From: Streptomyces roseirectus
GTDB taxonomy: Bacteria > Actinomycetota > Actinomycetes > Streptomycetales > Streptomycetaceae
Reading direction: 5' to 3'
NCBI RefSeq assembly: GCF_014489635.1
Contig: NZ_CP060828.1
Location: forward strand, 5,202,501-5,266,500
DNA length: 64,000 nt
In this document: positions 52,800 to 61,961 of the stretch, one piece after another
Layout: each line of letters starts with the position of its first letter
Numbering within the stretch: the first letter of the stretch is position 1
The notes under the pieces: generated by a model
Told to the model about the DNA's origin: nothing
Databases searched by the model: none
What the model saw: only the letters and a program-made list of their open reading frames with translations
Position numbers and translations under genes: made by a program

Positions 52800-53492
52800 T
52801 CACCCCTGAACAACAGTTGCGCGGGCCTCTCCAAGCCGGTCGAAGACGAGGAACAGCACCGCCAGCACGACGAGGGGCACCGGGACGATCAAGTCGATGG
52901 CGAACGACGGCCCGTCGAGGAGGAGGGAGAGGACGGCGAGCCCGATCGTCACGGCCAGCGCGAGGACGGCGCCGTGACTCGCCCGCGTCCAGGCGGCCCG
53001 CCGACGTTCACCACGGGCGACACGCTCGTCCGGCTCCCGGCGTTCCCAGAGGCCGAGTTGACCGGCGGCGCCGACGACGTCGTCCAACTCGTCGAAGACC
53101 GAGGCGAGTTGACGCTCGTCGAAGTGTGGAAGACGCAGGCTCGCGCCGTTCGTGTCGTACAGGTGCACCGGGAACCGCGCCTGCCAGCGGGTGCGGAAGC
53201 CGTCGGCGGGGATGCGCAGGTCCTGGACGTCCGCCCAGGGGACGTGCCGCGTGCGCAGCGGCCCCTGGACGGTGATGCCGGACGCGCTGACGGTCGTCCG
53301 CGCGCGGAACCGGTCGAGCAGCAGGTAGGCGCCGGCCGCCAACCCGAGGACCAGGTACGGGAGTTCGCGCAACGTCGGCTCGTCGCCGGCGGGGGCGACC
53401 AGGAAGGCGATCGCGAGCAGGAGCAGGACGTCGGGCAGGGGGAGGGCGCGGCCTCCCCGGTACGTACGCTCGATCCGCGGCTCGCTGCCCAT
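52800..53492 (-). CDS. PH-like domain membrane protein
   Basis: A 230-residue protein with two N-terminal hydrophobic segments (about 18-34 and 45-61), a bacterial PH-like domain between helices (about 65-140, VSASGITVQGPLRTRHVPWADVQDL) and two C-terminal helices. Such proteins are common in Streptomyces and of unknown function. ATG 53492 has GGGGGA upstream. It is convergent with the broken permease gene. Confidence 0.75.
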   Translation of the reverse strand: MGSEPRIERTYRGGRALPLPDVLLLLAIAFLVAPAGDEPTLRELPYLVLGLAAGAYLLLDRFRARTTVSASGITVQGPLRTRHVPWADVQDLRIPADGFRTRWQARFPVHLYDTNGASLRLPHFDERQLASVFDELDDVVGAAGQLGLWERREPDERVARGERRRAAWTRASHGAVLALAVTIGLAVLSLLLDGPSFAIDLIVPVPLVVLAVLFLVFDRLGEARATVVQG

Positions 53493-53587
53493 GTCGTCCC
53501 CCGATGGCCGTTTTTCCTGACGCGTGTCGGGGTGATGATATGACCGCGCTCGCACCCCGGTTCACGGGGCCGACAGAGTCCGCCGCC

Positions 53588-55627
53588 TCACGAAGCCGAC
53601 GGCGTCCAGTCCCCCAGCCAGTCCGCGACCTCCTGCCCCGCGGCCTGCGCGTCGCTGAGCTGCGGCCGCTCCGAGGACGCCGCCCCGGCCCCCGCCCCGG
53701 TGTTGCGGTACTCCGCGAACCGGTCGTCCTTCCAGGAGAACCCGCCCATGTCCGTCCACGGCGTGGCCTTGATCGCCCCGCTGAGCGTGGTCTCGCGGAC
53801 GGTGGCCTGGGGGTCGACGGTCGTGTCGCCGCCGGGGTGCCAGTTGCGCCCGAGGTAGTGACTCCCGTTCGCCACATCGCCGTTGACGGCGGACCGGTTG
53901 ATGAGGATGCCCTTGCGCCCGGCGGGCGTGGAGGGCGCGGTGACGTACCCGGCGGACGTGCCGTTCCACCGCTTCTTCAGGGTGATGACCGACTTGTCCA
54001 CCACGGCGGTCGCGCGGCCGAAGATGAAGTCGACGTTGCCGGTGATGTACGAGTTGGCGATGTAGACGCGGCCCGGCCTGTCCTTCGCCGCGGTCTCCAA
54101 CTCCAGCGTGTCCTGGTCCCCGTTGACGATCGCGCCGTCGATGACGATCCGGTCGGCCTGGGTCAGCAGCGCGACCGCCTGGTTCGCGATGTCCTGGTGC
54201 GCGGCCTCGTCGAAGTCGTTGGTGACGGTGAGGTTGCGGATCTGGGAGTCGTCCGAGAGAACGGAGAGGGTGGCGCTGCCCGGCGTCCCGTACGTCCCGG
54301 AGCCGTCCGGCTTGGTCATGCCGGCCGCGTTGCCGTACACGATGACCGTGTCCTTGCGGCTCGCCCCCGCGCCCTGGATCGTGACGTGCGGCTTGTTCGC
54401 GGGGATCTTCACGACCTCGCGGTACGTCCCCGGCTTCACCGAAATCACCACGCGGGACGGGTTGTTGACGGGTACGGCGTTCACGGCGGCCTGCACGGTG
54501 CGGTACTGGCCGGAGCCGTCCTGAGCGACGGTCAGCGTGGTCGCCTTGGCAGCGGCGGTAGTTGAGGTCGCTCCGATCGAACTGCGCGGCCCCGCACCGG
54601 ACTTGAGCAGCGCCGGAACGTCCGCCGTCTTGTCCGGCGTGTACGGGTAGTAGCTCTTCGGATCCCACCTGGCCCCGTCGCCACCACTCTCGTTGCGCCC
54701 ACCGGTCCCCGAGAACACGCTCCCGCGCTGCACGACCGTCGCCGAACTGTCCCTGGTGACCGGGTTGTTGACGCCCTGGAAGTACGAGTTCTCCAGCACC
54801 ATGTTCGTGTTGCCGCGCGCGTAGTTCCCGTACGACGCCTTGATCGCCGTATTCGCCTCGTCCTCAAGGTAGTTGTTGTAGAGGTGCGCGTGCGCGACGT
54901 TGTCCGCCGAGGGGTTGCGCTGCTCCGTCTCGCGGATCCAGTTGTGGTGGATCGTGATGTCGGCGGTCGTGTTCGTCGTCCAGCCGATCCCGAACGCCTT
55001 GTTCTCCTGGCTGAGTCTGTTCCACGACACCGTCAGGTACGTCGTGTCCTTGCGGCTGTCGATCAGGCCGTCCGCCATGTGCCGCAGGTCGTTGTGGTCG
55101 ATCCAGACGTGGTGCGCGCCGTCCATCTGGATCGCGTCGAAGTCGTGCTCCTTGTCGTTCCAAGTCCCTTGGTACGCATCCCTGATGGTCAGGTTCCGGA
55201 TGATGACGTTGTGCACGCCCTGCCCCAGGAAGAAGCCGCCGCCGACGATGTGACCCGACGTCCCGGCTCCCACGATCGTCTTGTCCGAGGCGACCTTGAT
55301 CCCCTTGCCCACCGGATTCACGGCGATGGCCCCGGCCACCACGATCACGTACGGCTCGCTCGCCGTCGCGTACCTCTCCAACTCGGCGAGCGTCCGCACG
55401 GTGACGGTCTTCCCGTCCCGCCCGCCGTAAGTCCCGTTCTGCCCCAGCGCGTTGACCGACGCGAACCCGTCAGCCACCGCCGTCGCCCACCCCGGCACCG
55501 CGGCCGACGCCTCCTCACCCGACCCGTACCCGTAGCCGAACGCCCCGCCCACCACCAACGCCAGCGGCACCCCGACCGCCGACGCCACCTTCCGCCTGCG
55601 ATGCCGTGCGCGTACCTTGCGGCTCAT
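53588..55627 (-). CDS. secreted pectate lyase - pectinesterase fusion
   Basis: A 679-residue exported two-domain enzyme. After a long signal region (1-43) comes a PL1 pectate lyase beta-helix (about 45-345; DFDAIQMDGAHHVWIDHND at 162-180, DGLIDSRKDTTYLTVSWN at 187-203) and, past a Ser/Thr/Ala linker (345-365), a CE8 pectinesterase (366-670). The esterase residues are all present: GTYRE (400-404), QDTL (505-508, Asp506 acid/base), DFIFG (533-537, Asp533 nucleophile) and LGRNW (592-596, Arg594). One protein would thus demethylate pectin and then cut it. ATG 55627 is followed by a basic n-region. Confidence 0.93.
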   Translation of the reverse strand: MSRKVRARHRRRKVASAVGVPLALVVGGAFGYGYGSGEEASAAVPGWATAVADGFASVNALGQNGTYGGRDGKTVTVRTLAELERYATASEPYVIVVAGAIAVNPVGKGIKVASDKTIVGAGTSGHIVGGGFFLGQGVHNVIIRNLTIRDAYQGTWNDKEHDFDAIQMDGAHHVWIDHNDLRHMADGLIDSRKDTTYLTVSWNRLSQENKAFGIGWTTNTTADITIHHNWIRETEQRNPSADNVAHAHLYNNYLEDEANTAIKASYGNYARGNTNMVLENSYFQGVNNPVTRDSSATVVQRGSVFSGTGGRNESGGDGARWDPKSYYPYTPDKTADVPALLKSGAGPRSSIGATSTTAAAKATTLTVAQDGSGQYRTVQAAVNAVPVNNPSRVVISVKPGTYREVVKIPANKPHVTIQGAGASRKDTVIVYGNAAGMTKPDGSGTYGTPGSATLSVLSDDSQIRNLTVTNDFDEAAHQDIANQAVALLTQADRIVIDGAIVNGDQDTLELETAAKDRPGRVYIANSYITGNVDFIFGRATAVVDKSVITLKKRWNGTSAGYVTAPSTPAGRKGILINRSAVNGDVANGSHYLGRNWHPGGDTTVDPQATVRETTLSGAIKATPWTDMGGFSWKDDRFAEYRNTGAGAGAASSERPQLSDAQAAGQEVADWLGDWTPSAS

Positions 55628-55885
55628 CTCGGAACCCTTCCGTCCGGGGAGATTCGCAGCACAGTCGCCACACCGGGGGGAAAGGTTGCCGGGTGCCAGA
55701 GAGCGGCTTCCCACCGTTGCGGGCACGGGAGCCGGGAGTGTGCCCGGTCGGGAGAACGGGCGGGGCCCGCGCCTCGTGCAGGAGTACGCGTACGCGTGGG
55801 GCGGCCGGCCCCTCCAGGGTGACGCCGGCAGCCCCGTCGGCGGCGAACTCCTTTGGTTCGAGGTCTACCCCTCTACGCTCGCGGC

Positions 55886-56398
55886 ATGATCCTGACGCCC
55901 CTGAAGCTGACCCCCGACCACGACATCCCGGCGGCCGTCCTCACCGAACTCACCGCCCTGTACGCCGCGAACGAGACCTTCCTCGCGCTGAGCGGCGACT
56001 TCCCCGACCCCGGGAACGTCAGGCCCGAGGAGATCGCGCGGGAGCTGGCGGACGAGCTGGCGAACCCGGACGCGGCGGTTCTGCTCGCCCGGAGTGAGGG
56101 TCAACTCGCCGGTATCGCGGTCACGTTGGCGCACCATCCCGACCCGGCGGACCCGGACCCGTGGATCGGCCTGTTGATGGTGGGCGAGCACCGCAAGGGC
56201 CACGGACGCCGTATCGCACAGGTCGTCGAGGACACCTTCCGGGACGCCGGACGCGCAGCCGTCCGCCTCGCCGTCCTCGACGACAACCCGAACGGCATGG
56301 CCTTCTGGACGTCCCTCGGCTACGAGGTCATCGACCACCGCAGGGACCGCCAACGGGACCGCCCCTGCGCGGTGTTGCGCAAGCAGCTCACCAACTGA
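55886..56398 (+). CDS. GNAT family N-acetyltransferase
   Basis: A 170-residue acetyltransferase. The acetyl-CoA loop is in GLLMVGEHRKGHGRRIAQVV (H-R-K-G-H-G-R-R) and the closing motif is LAVLDDNPNGMAFWTSLGYEV. The N-terminal half has an acidic helix, NVRPEEIARELADEL. Substrate is unknown. ATG 55886 lies six bases after tacgct, a -10-like hexamer, with no ribosome-binding site, so the mRNA may be leaderless. The 3' end is adjacent to the convergent M1 peptidase gene. Confidence 0.85.
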   Translation: MILTPLKLTPDHDIPAAVLTELTALYAANETFLALSGDFPDPGNVRPEEIARELADELANPDAAVLLARSEGQLAGIAVTLAHHPDPADPDPWIGLLMVGEHRKGHGRRIAQVVEDTFRDAGRAAVRLAVLDDNPNGMAFWTSLGYEVIDHRRDRQRDRPCAVLRKQLTN

Positions 56399-56399
56399 C

Positions 56400-57791
56400 C
56401 TACGGACGAGCGGGCCTGCCCTCCCCGAACACCCACTCGTCCCACACCGCGTCCCAGTCCTCCTCCGGCGCCAGTCTCTCCAGGTGGCCCTTCAACTGGC
56501 CGGTGTCGGCGACGAGATGACGATGCTCGCCGGTCCACCCCTGGAGGAACTCGTAGAACAGGTCGTCCCCGAGAAGCTGACGGATCTTGTGGACGGCCAT
56601 GGCGCCCCGGAAGTAGACGGGCGGGTCGGAGATGCGGTCGGCGCCCGGCGGGTCGCCCGGCGGGAACTCCCAGACGGCGTCGTTGTCCTCGGCGTCCTCG
56701 TAGTAGTCCCCGGCGTACACGGCGTCGAAGATCTCCTGAGCGGACTCCCCGTCGTGGTCCTCGGACCACAGCCACTCCGCGTACGTCGCGAACCCCTCGT
56801 TGAGCCACATGTCGCGCCAACTCCGGGGCGTCACCGAGTTCCCGAACCACTGATGGGCCAACTCATGGACGAACGTCCCGAGTTCGGGCGGCCCGGCGAA
56901 GAACGGCCGGGTCTGCGTCTCCAGCGCGTACCCCGCGTCACCGGGCCGCTCCACGATCGCCCCCGCCGAACGGAACGGATACGCCCCGAAGTTCTCGACA
57001 CCCCACTCCAGCACCTCGTCAAGCCGCCCCAGCACAGCCCGACTTGCCGCGGCCTGCGTCGGATCGACAGCGACGTACGTGGGCAACTCCCCGCCGGTAC
57101 GCCGCACTTCGAACCGTCCGATCGCCAGCGTCGCCAGATAGCTCGCCATCGGCTCCCCGCTGTGCCACACGAACGTACGCCCGCCCGCCACCGCCTTCTC
57201 GCTCCGCAACTCCCCGTTGGACACGGCCGTCAGCCCCTCCGGCACGGTCACCGTGAGGTCGTACGTCGCCTTGTCGGAGGGGTGATGGTTGCCCGGGAAC
57301 CACGCCATGGACCCCACGGGCTCGCCGAGCGCGATCGCGCCGTCCGCCGTCGGCAGCCAGCCCTCCTTCGACCCGTCGGGATCGGTCAGGGTCCGCGGAA
57401 CGCCGGAGTAGCGGACGGTCGTCGTGAAGACGTCCCCCTCGCCGACGCCGCCGCGCGGCCGGACCGTCAGCTCCTGACCCGCCCGGCTCGTGCGCGCGGG
57501 CTCCCCGTCCACCGTGACCTCTTCGACGTCCAGGCCCGTCAAGTCCAGGTTGTACGAGGTGAGTTGACGAGTCGCGCGCGCCGAGATCACGGCTGTGCCG
57601 GTGAGTTGACGCGTCGCGGGGGTGTAGCCGAGCGTCAGGCCGTAGTGCGTGACGTCGTACCCGCCGTTGCCGGCCCGCGGGAAGTACGGGTCGCCCACAC
57701 CGTCCGCGCCCACGCCGTCGTCCCCGCCCGAGTCGCAGCCCGCCAGCAGCAGGAGGACGGCGAGGGCGGCGGCGCGGGTTCGTCTGGGCAC
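56400..57791 (-). CDS. M1 family metallopeptidase lipoprotein
   Basis: A 463-residue exported zinc peptidase. The lipobox LLAGC puts the lipidated Cys at residue 19. Zinc ligands are His309 and His313 of HELAH and Glu332 in LNEGFATY. The exopeptidase GAMEN motif of classical M1 aminopeptidases is replaced by YALETQTRP (289-296), as in a Streptomyces subgroup (from memory). GTG 57791 gives a normal lipoprotein signal, while the frame stays open to 57842. It is monocistronic. Confidence 0.9.
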   Translation of the reverse strand: MPRRTRAAALAVLLLLAGCDSGGDDGVGADGVGDPYFPRAGNGGYDVTHYGLTLGYTPATRQLTGTAVISARATRQLTSYNLDLTGLDVEEVTVDGEPARTSRAGQELTVRPRGGVGEGDVFTTTVRYSGVPRTLTDPDGSKEGWLPTADGAIALGEPVGSMAWFPGNHHPSDKATYDLTVTVPEGLTAVSNGELRSEKAVAGGRTFVWHSGEPMASYLATLAIGRFEVRRTGGELPTYVAVDPTQAAASRAVLGRLDEVLEWGVENFGAYPFRSAGAIVERPGDAGYALETQTRPFFAGPPELGTFVHELAHQWFGNSVTPRSWRDMWLNEGFATYAEWLWSEDHDGESAQEIFDAVYAGDYYEDAEDNDAVWEFPPGDPPGADRISDPPVYFRGAMAVHKIRQLLGDDLFYEFLQGWTGEHRHLVADTGQLKGHLERLAPEEDWDAVWDEWVFGEGRPARP

Positions 57792-57856
57792 GCCGTCGAT
57801 CCTAGGCGCGCCGTGCCGGGCCGCCCCGGGAGAAGGGGGCATGACACCATCAGGGC

Positions 57857-58357
57857 GTGCTCGACATCGGCTATGCCCTCTCCAACCGGTTCCCGGACCC
57901 GCCGCAGACCGACTACCGGCGCGCGGACGTCCGCGCGCTACGCCACGACCTGTTCTGCGGGGACGTCTACCTCGCCGACACCAAGGCGGACCGCGAGGTG
58001 GCGACGGCGTGGGGGTGGGTGCCGGTGCTGGACTTCGCGTGGGCGCTGTGCGACATCGTCGAACGCGTCGACCAGGACCCGGCGGGCTCCCGCGCCTCCC
58101 GGCCCCAGTACGCCGAGCTGGACTTCACCGAGTCCACCGACCGGATGCTCTTCGAGCGGCGCTTCGGCTGGGTCGACATCGAGGCGGACTGGATGCGCGC
58201 CGACGAGCCCCCGCTCACCTTCTCCCACACCGAACTCCGCCGCGAGGCCCGCGACTTCCTCCACGACCTCCTCGCCGACCTCACGGACCTCCACGAGGAC
58301 CTGGCCGAAAACCCGGCGATCTGGACCCTCCAGGCGAAGTTTCCTCGGGTGAGCTGA
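57857..58357 (+). CDS. conserved hypothetical protein, 166 residues
   Basis: A soluble acidic protein starting at GTG 57857 with MLDIGYALSNRFPDPP. Motifs include YRRADVRALRHDLFCGDVYL and a C-terminal helix, HTELRREARDFLHDLLADLTDLHEDLAENP. Similar proteins of about this length occur in Streptomyces without an assigned function (from memory). Codon bias is strong, so it is a real gene. It is divergent from the M1 peptidase gene by about 65 bases and is followed by a long repetitive region. Confidence 0.7.
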   Translation: MLDIGYALSNRFPDPPQTDYRRADVRALRHDLFCGDVYLADTKADREVATAWGWVPVLDFAWALCDIVERVDQDPAGSRASRPQYAELDFTESTDRMLFERRFGWVDIEADWMRADEPPLTFSHTELRREARDFLHDLLADLTDLHEDLAENPAIWTLQAKFPRVS

Positions 58358-58380
58358 GGGGGGGCGGGCCGGGGGCGCGT

Positions 58381-58670
58381 ATGGGGCGCCGGCCCGACGG
58401 CGGCTTCCGCACGGGGCGACGGCTCGACGGTGGCTTCCGCACGGGGCGACGGCTCGACGGTGGCTTCCGCACGGGGCGACGGCTCGACGGTGGCTTCCGC
58501 ACGGGGCGACGGCTCGACGGTGGCTTCCGCACGGGGCGACGACCCGCCGGTGGCTCCCACACAGGGCTACGGCTCGACGGTGGCTTCCGCACGGGGCGAC
58601 GACCCGCCGGTGGCTCCCACACAGGGCTACGGCTCGACGGTGGCTTCCGCACGGGGCGCTGCACCTCGCG
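58381..58670. repeat. 30-bp tandem repeat array, about 9.7 copies
   Basis: Units of 30 bp, consensus acggggcgacggctcgacggtggcttccgc. The first unit is a variant; four units (58411-58530) are identical. Then a two-unit (60-bp) superunit of acggggcgacgacccgccggtggctcccac and acagggctacggctcgacggtggcttccgc occurs twice (58531-58650), and a partial unit ends the array. Frames through it spell TGRRLDGGFR or VRKPPSSRRP, but none has a start, codon bias or context of a gene. Confidence 0.93.
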
Positions 58671-59415
58671 GGCGGCGACGCGAGGGCTCTCGCACAGGGC
58701 TCGGCGTCGGCTTCCGCGCCGGGCTCGGCACCAGAGGGGGGCGCCCACAGAACTCGGCACCGGCGAGGGTTCTCCCACTGGGCTCGGCGTCGGCGGTGGG
58801 TTCCGCGCCGGGCGCGGTACCGGCAGTGGTTCCGGAGCCGGGCTCGGCACCGGCGGCGGCTTGCCCACCGGGCCCGGTGTAGGCGACGGCTCCCGTACCG
58901 GTGCCGGCACCGGCGACCCGTTCCGGACCCCCGCCCGACAACCCGCACCCGCCCACCGCCGCCCACCCAGCTACGGGCAGCAGCGCCACCACCCCCACCC
59001 ACCCGCACCCGACCACTCCCTCCACCCCAGCTGCGGGCAGTCGTGCCTCCCCCAAGCTCTTCGAGCAGGGGGTACCCCCAGGCGGCACGGGTGGGCGCAG
59101 CGGCACCCCGCCAGCGCGGGCGGGCGACAAGGCCCCCACCCCAGCCCCCCACCAACCCGCAGACACCCACACCCCAGCCCGGCACGCTGAGCCAGCCAGC
59201 CTCAGCCCCGCGCGCTGAGCCGGCCTCACGCCCAGTCCCAGCCCCGTGTCCCTGAGCCAGCCCCGAGCCCTGGGTCAGCCTTACGCCCAGTCCCAGCCCC
59301 AGCCCGCGACCCGAGCCGGCTCAGCCCTCGAGCAACGTGCCCCTGATGCCCCGCCCTCAACGCCCCGCGCCCCTGAACGACGCGCCGCTGAAGAACCCGG
59401 CACCCGCACCCCCCG
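58671..59415. other. degenerate repetitive gene-free DNA
   Basis: About 745 bases without a credible gene. A first part contains degraded repeats of the gggctcggcaccggcggcgg kind. A second (59215-59330) holds repeats of cctcacgcccagtcccagcccc. A hairpin element is at 59046-59085: ccccca-agctcttcgagcag-ggggtaccccc, similar to short inverted elements scattered in Streptomyces intergenic regions (from memory). Confidence 0.6.
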
Positions 59416-60084
59416 TCACACCCCCGAGGCCCCCGCCGGCGCACCCCCCGCCCAGAACGTCGCCCCGCCCAGCAGCCACAGCTCCGTGAGGGCCGTCCCC
59501 GGCGGCAGGTACCCCTGGGACAGCGCCCCGTACCCCGTGTTGAGCCGGGGCGCGGACAGCCCGAGCAGCGCCATGACGTCGTAGTGCTGCGCGTCCGCGA
59601 AGACGTACCGCCCGTCCTTGCCGTCCTCGCGCGCCAGCGGCACGCAGCGCAGGACCGACTCCAGGGCCGGCAGGTCGACCGGCGCGGCGGCGAAGGGGAG
59701 CAGCGCGGTCGGCGCGGCGCCGAGCGGTTCGGGCCAGCCGGGGGAGGGGTCGGACCAGGCGTCCGCACGCTCCTCGACGCTGAAGTAGCCCGGCCACGAG
59801 TCGTAGATGTGGCGCAGCTCGCCGCCGTCGTACACCTGCATGACCAGTACGTCCGAGTCGAAGACGTACATGCCCAGCGTCGGGACGGACAGGCGGCGGC
59901 TCACCGCTTCCGCGAGGGTCAGCGCCTCCGTCTCCTCGGCGGGATGAATCACGGTGTGCCGAGGGCCCACCGCGAGTGCGTAGCCGCGTATCGAGGGGCG
60001 GCCCGCCGCCGTCTCCTCGGAGAGCAGCGGCACCACTTCGTGGCACGGCCGCGCCACCAGTACGTTCCCGTAAAACGTGCCCAT
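59416..60084 (-). CDS. hypothetical protein, 222 residues
   Basis: A soluble protein starting MGTFYGNVLVARPCHEVVPLL from ATG 60084. Recognisable blocks are TLGMYVFDSDVLVMQVYDGGELRHIYDSWPGYF and GRYVFADAQHYDVMALLGL, which recur in uncharacterised actinobacterial proteins (from memory). No catalytic motif is seen. It starts five bases after the stop of the pentapeptide-repeat gene, so the two are co-transcribed. Confidence 0.7.
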   Translation of the reverse strand: MGTFYGNVLVARPCHEVVPLLSEETAAGRPSIRGYALAVGPRHTVIHPAEETEALTLAEAVSRRLSVPTLGMYVFDSDVLVMQVYDGGELRHIYDSWPGYFSVEERADAWSDPSPGWPEPLGAAPTALLPFAAAPVDLPALESVLRCVPLAREDGKDGRYVFADAQHYDVMALLGLSAPRLNTGYGALSQGYLPPGTALTELWLLGGATFWAGGAPAGASGV

Positions 60085-60088
60085 CCGG

Positions 60089-60775
60089 TCACTCCTCCAC
60101 CCTGATCCCCAGTTCCCCCGCGAACACCGGCGCCAGATCGAGCAGCTGCGCCGTGCTGATCACGGCGCCGCGCAGTCGGTCGAGCCCGGCGGTGATACCC
60201 AGTTCGACGGCCCCCCTCAGATCGACGTCCGACAGAGTCGCCGCGCTGAAGTCCGCGCCCCTGAGGGCGCAGCCGACGAACTCCACCCGTTCCATACGCG
60301 CGCCCGCGAAGTCCGGTTCGACGAGAACGCAGTTTTCGAAAACGACATCTTTGAGCCGGGCCTGCCGGAGGTTCAGGTAGTCGATCTTCCCGCCCCTCAC
60401 CACCACCCTCTCCAGCACGCTCCCGAACATCTGCGTGCCGCCCAGCCGCGCGTCGGTCACCTCCACGTCCCGCAGGGTCGCGTCCGCCAGATCCGTCCCC
60501 ACCCCCCGGGGCGCGGTCAGCCGCGAGTCGAGGAAACGCGCGTTGCGCAACCGCGTCTCGTCCAGCGCGCACCCCGTCAGCGCGCAGTCCATGAACCGCG
60601 ACCCCGCTCCGTCCTGCCCCGCGAGATCCAGCTCCCGCAGCTCGACCCCGTCGTAGTCCCCGTCCGGCTCCACCTCCCCGCCCTCGAACCCCCTCAACTC
60701 CGGCAACCGCACCTCGGGCCGCCGAGCCGCCTTGACCCCACCCTGCTTCCCGCCACCCTGCCGAGTCTTCGCCAT
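60089..60775 (-). CDS. pentapeptide-repeat protein
   Basis: A 228-residue protein. A basic N-terminus (MAKTRQGGGKQGGVKAARRP) leads into about 25 degenerate pentapeptide repeats of A(D/N)LxX type (e.g. LDLAGQDGAGSRFMDCALTGCALDETRLRNARFLDSRL) forming a right-handed quadrilateral beta-helix. A non-repeat C-terminal helix, STAQLLDLAPVFAGELG, follows. Some relatives mimic DNA and protect gyrase, but that is not predictable here. ATG 60775 is the natural start, and the frame extends to 60820. Confidence 0.85.
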   Translation of the reverse strand: MAKTRQGGGKQGGVKAARRPEVRLPELRGFEGGEVEPDGDYDGVELRELDLAGQDGAGSRFMDCALTGCALDETRLRNARFLDSRLTAPRGVGTDLADATLRDVEVTDARLGGTQMFGSVLERVVVRGGKIDYLNLRQARLKDVVFENCVLVEPDFAGARMERVEFVGCALRGADFSAATLSDVDLRGAVELGITAGLDRLRGAVISTAQLLDLAPVFAGELGIRVEE

Positions 60776-61000
60776 GCCCCCATCCTGCACCCCACCACTG
60801 ACAATCCCCCTGACCTGCACATTCCCCCGCGAGACCCCGCTCAGGCCGCCCCCGGAAGAAACCCGCCCGCACCCGGAATCCGCGCCGAGCGCGGGGCGGC
60901 GTTCCGCGTCCCCGGGGCGCTGCGGACGTGCCTCCGGACCGCCCGGGTTACGCGCTTAATTCACGTGAGCGGATGCGCGGAGGTCAGTATCGTCCGAGGG

Positions 61001-61882
61001 GTGATCGACATTCCGCGCGCGTTGGTGAAGTCGCAGCAGAGGGCGAACGGAGCGGCCGGGGTCGCTTTCCTGGAGGGGCTGCCGGGGCTGGCGGAAGGGT
61101 TCCTCGACCGGTGGGACCTGCGGCTGGACGGGCCGTCGATGCACGGCATGTGCGCGCTGATCCTGCCCGTCGTCCGTACGGACGGCCTGCGCGCCGTCCT
61201 GAAGCTCCAGTTGCTCGACGAGGAGAGCGAGGGCGAGGCGGTCGCCCTGCGGCTGTGGGACGGGGACGGGGCGGTCCGCCTCCTCGACCACGACGAGGAC
61301 ACCGGGACGATGCTCCTGGAACGCCTCGACCCCGCGCGCATGCTCGCGCACGTGGCCGACGTCCACACCTCCGTCGAGGTCATCGCCGGCCTCCTCGCGC
61401 ACCTCACCGCGGGCCCCGCGCCGCAGGGCATGCGCAGCCTCGCGGACATCGCCGCGTCCATGCTGGAACGCACCCCGGCCGCCCTCGCGCGCGTCCCCGA
61501 CGCCGAGCACCGCCGGATCATCACGGACTGCGCGTCCGCCGTCGCCGAGGTCCTGGACGAGCCCGGCGACCGTCTCCTGCACTGGGACCTCCACGACGAG
61601 AACGTCCTCGCCGCCGACCGCGCGCCCTGGCTCGCCATCGACCCCAAGCCCCTCGCCGGCGACCCCGGCTACGACCTCTGGCCCGCGATCGCCAACCGCT
61701 TCGACCCCGACGACATCCGCTGGCGCTTCGACGCCCTCACCGCCGGCCTCTCCCTCGACCGCGACCGCGCCCTCGCCTGGACCCTCGGCCGCCTCCTCGA
61801 GAACAGCCTCTGGAACATCGAGGACGGCGAACCCCTCGACGAAGAGGACCTGGAAATCGCCCGCCGCCTCAGGAACTCCTGA
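61001..61882 (+). CDS. APH(6)-like aminoglycoside/hydroxyurea phosphotransferase
   Basis: A 293-residue kinase of the aminoglycoside/hydroxyurea phosphotransferase family (StrB/APH(6) type). The catalytic loop is LHWDLHDENVL (His194, Asp196, Asn201; the usual Gly after His is Trp) and the Mg ligand is Asp214 in AIDPKPLAGDPGYDLW. Whether it confers resistance or has a housekeeping role cannot be told. The start is GTG 61001, with cagtat about ten bases upstream as a -10; GTG 60965 is an in-frame alternative. It stands alone. Confidence 0.8.
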   Translation: MIDIPRALVKSQQRANGAAGVAFLEGLPGLAEGFLDRWDLRLDGPSMHGMCALILPVVRTDGLRAVLKLQLLDEESEGEAVALRLWDGDGAVRLLDHDEDTGTMLLERLDPARMLAHVADVHTSVEVIAGLLAHLTAGPAPQGMRSLADIAASMLERTPAALARVPDAEHRRIITDCASAVAEVLDEPGDRLLHWDLHDENVLAADRAPWLAIDPKPLAGDPGYDLWPAIANRFDPDDIRWRFDALTAGLSLDRDRALAWTLGRLLENSLWNIEDGEPLDEEDLEIARRLRNS

Positions 61883-61961
61883 GGAATCCGGCACGTTGGA
61901 CCGACAACAGACCGCACCTTGACACGACAAGAGAGCAACAGCCCTCCCCACACCACCCGCG

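Noticed and set aside
58381..58670. CRISPR array
   Set aside because: Repeats abut directly with no unique spacers, and no cas genes are near.
57649..59190. 513-codon repeat protein frame through the 30-bp array
   Set aside because: The frame starts inside the M1 peptidase gene, has no ribosome-binding site, and continues into unrelated Pro-rich DNA.
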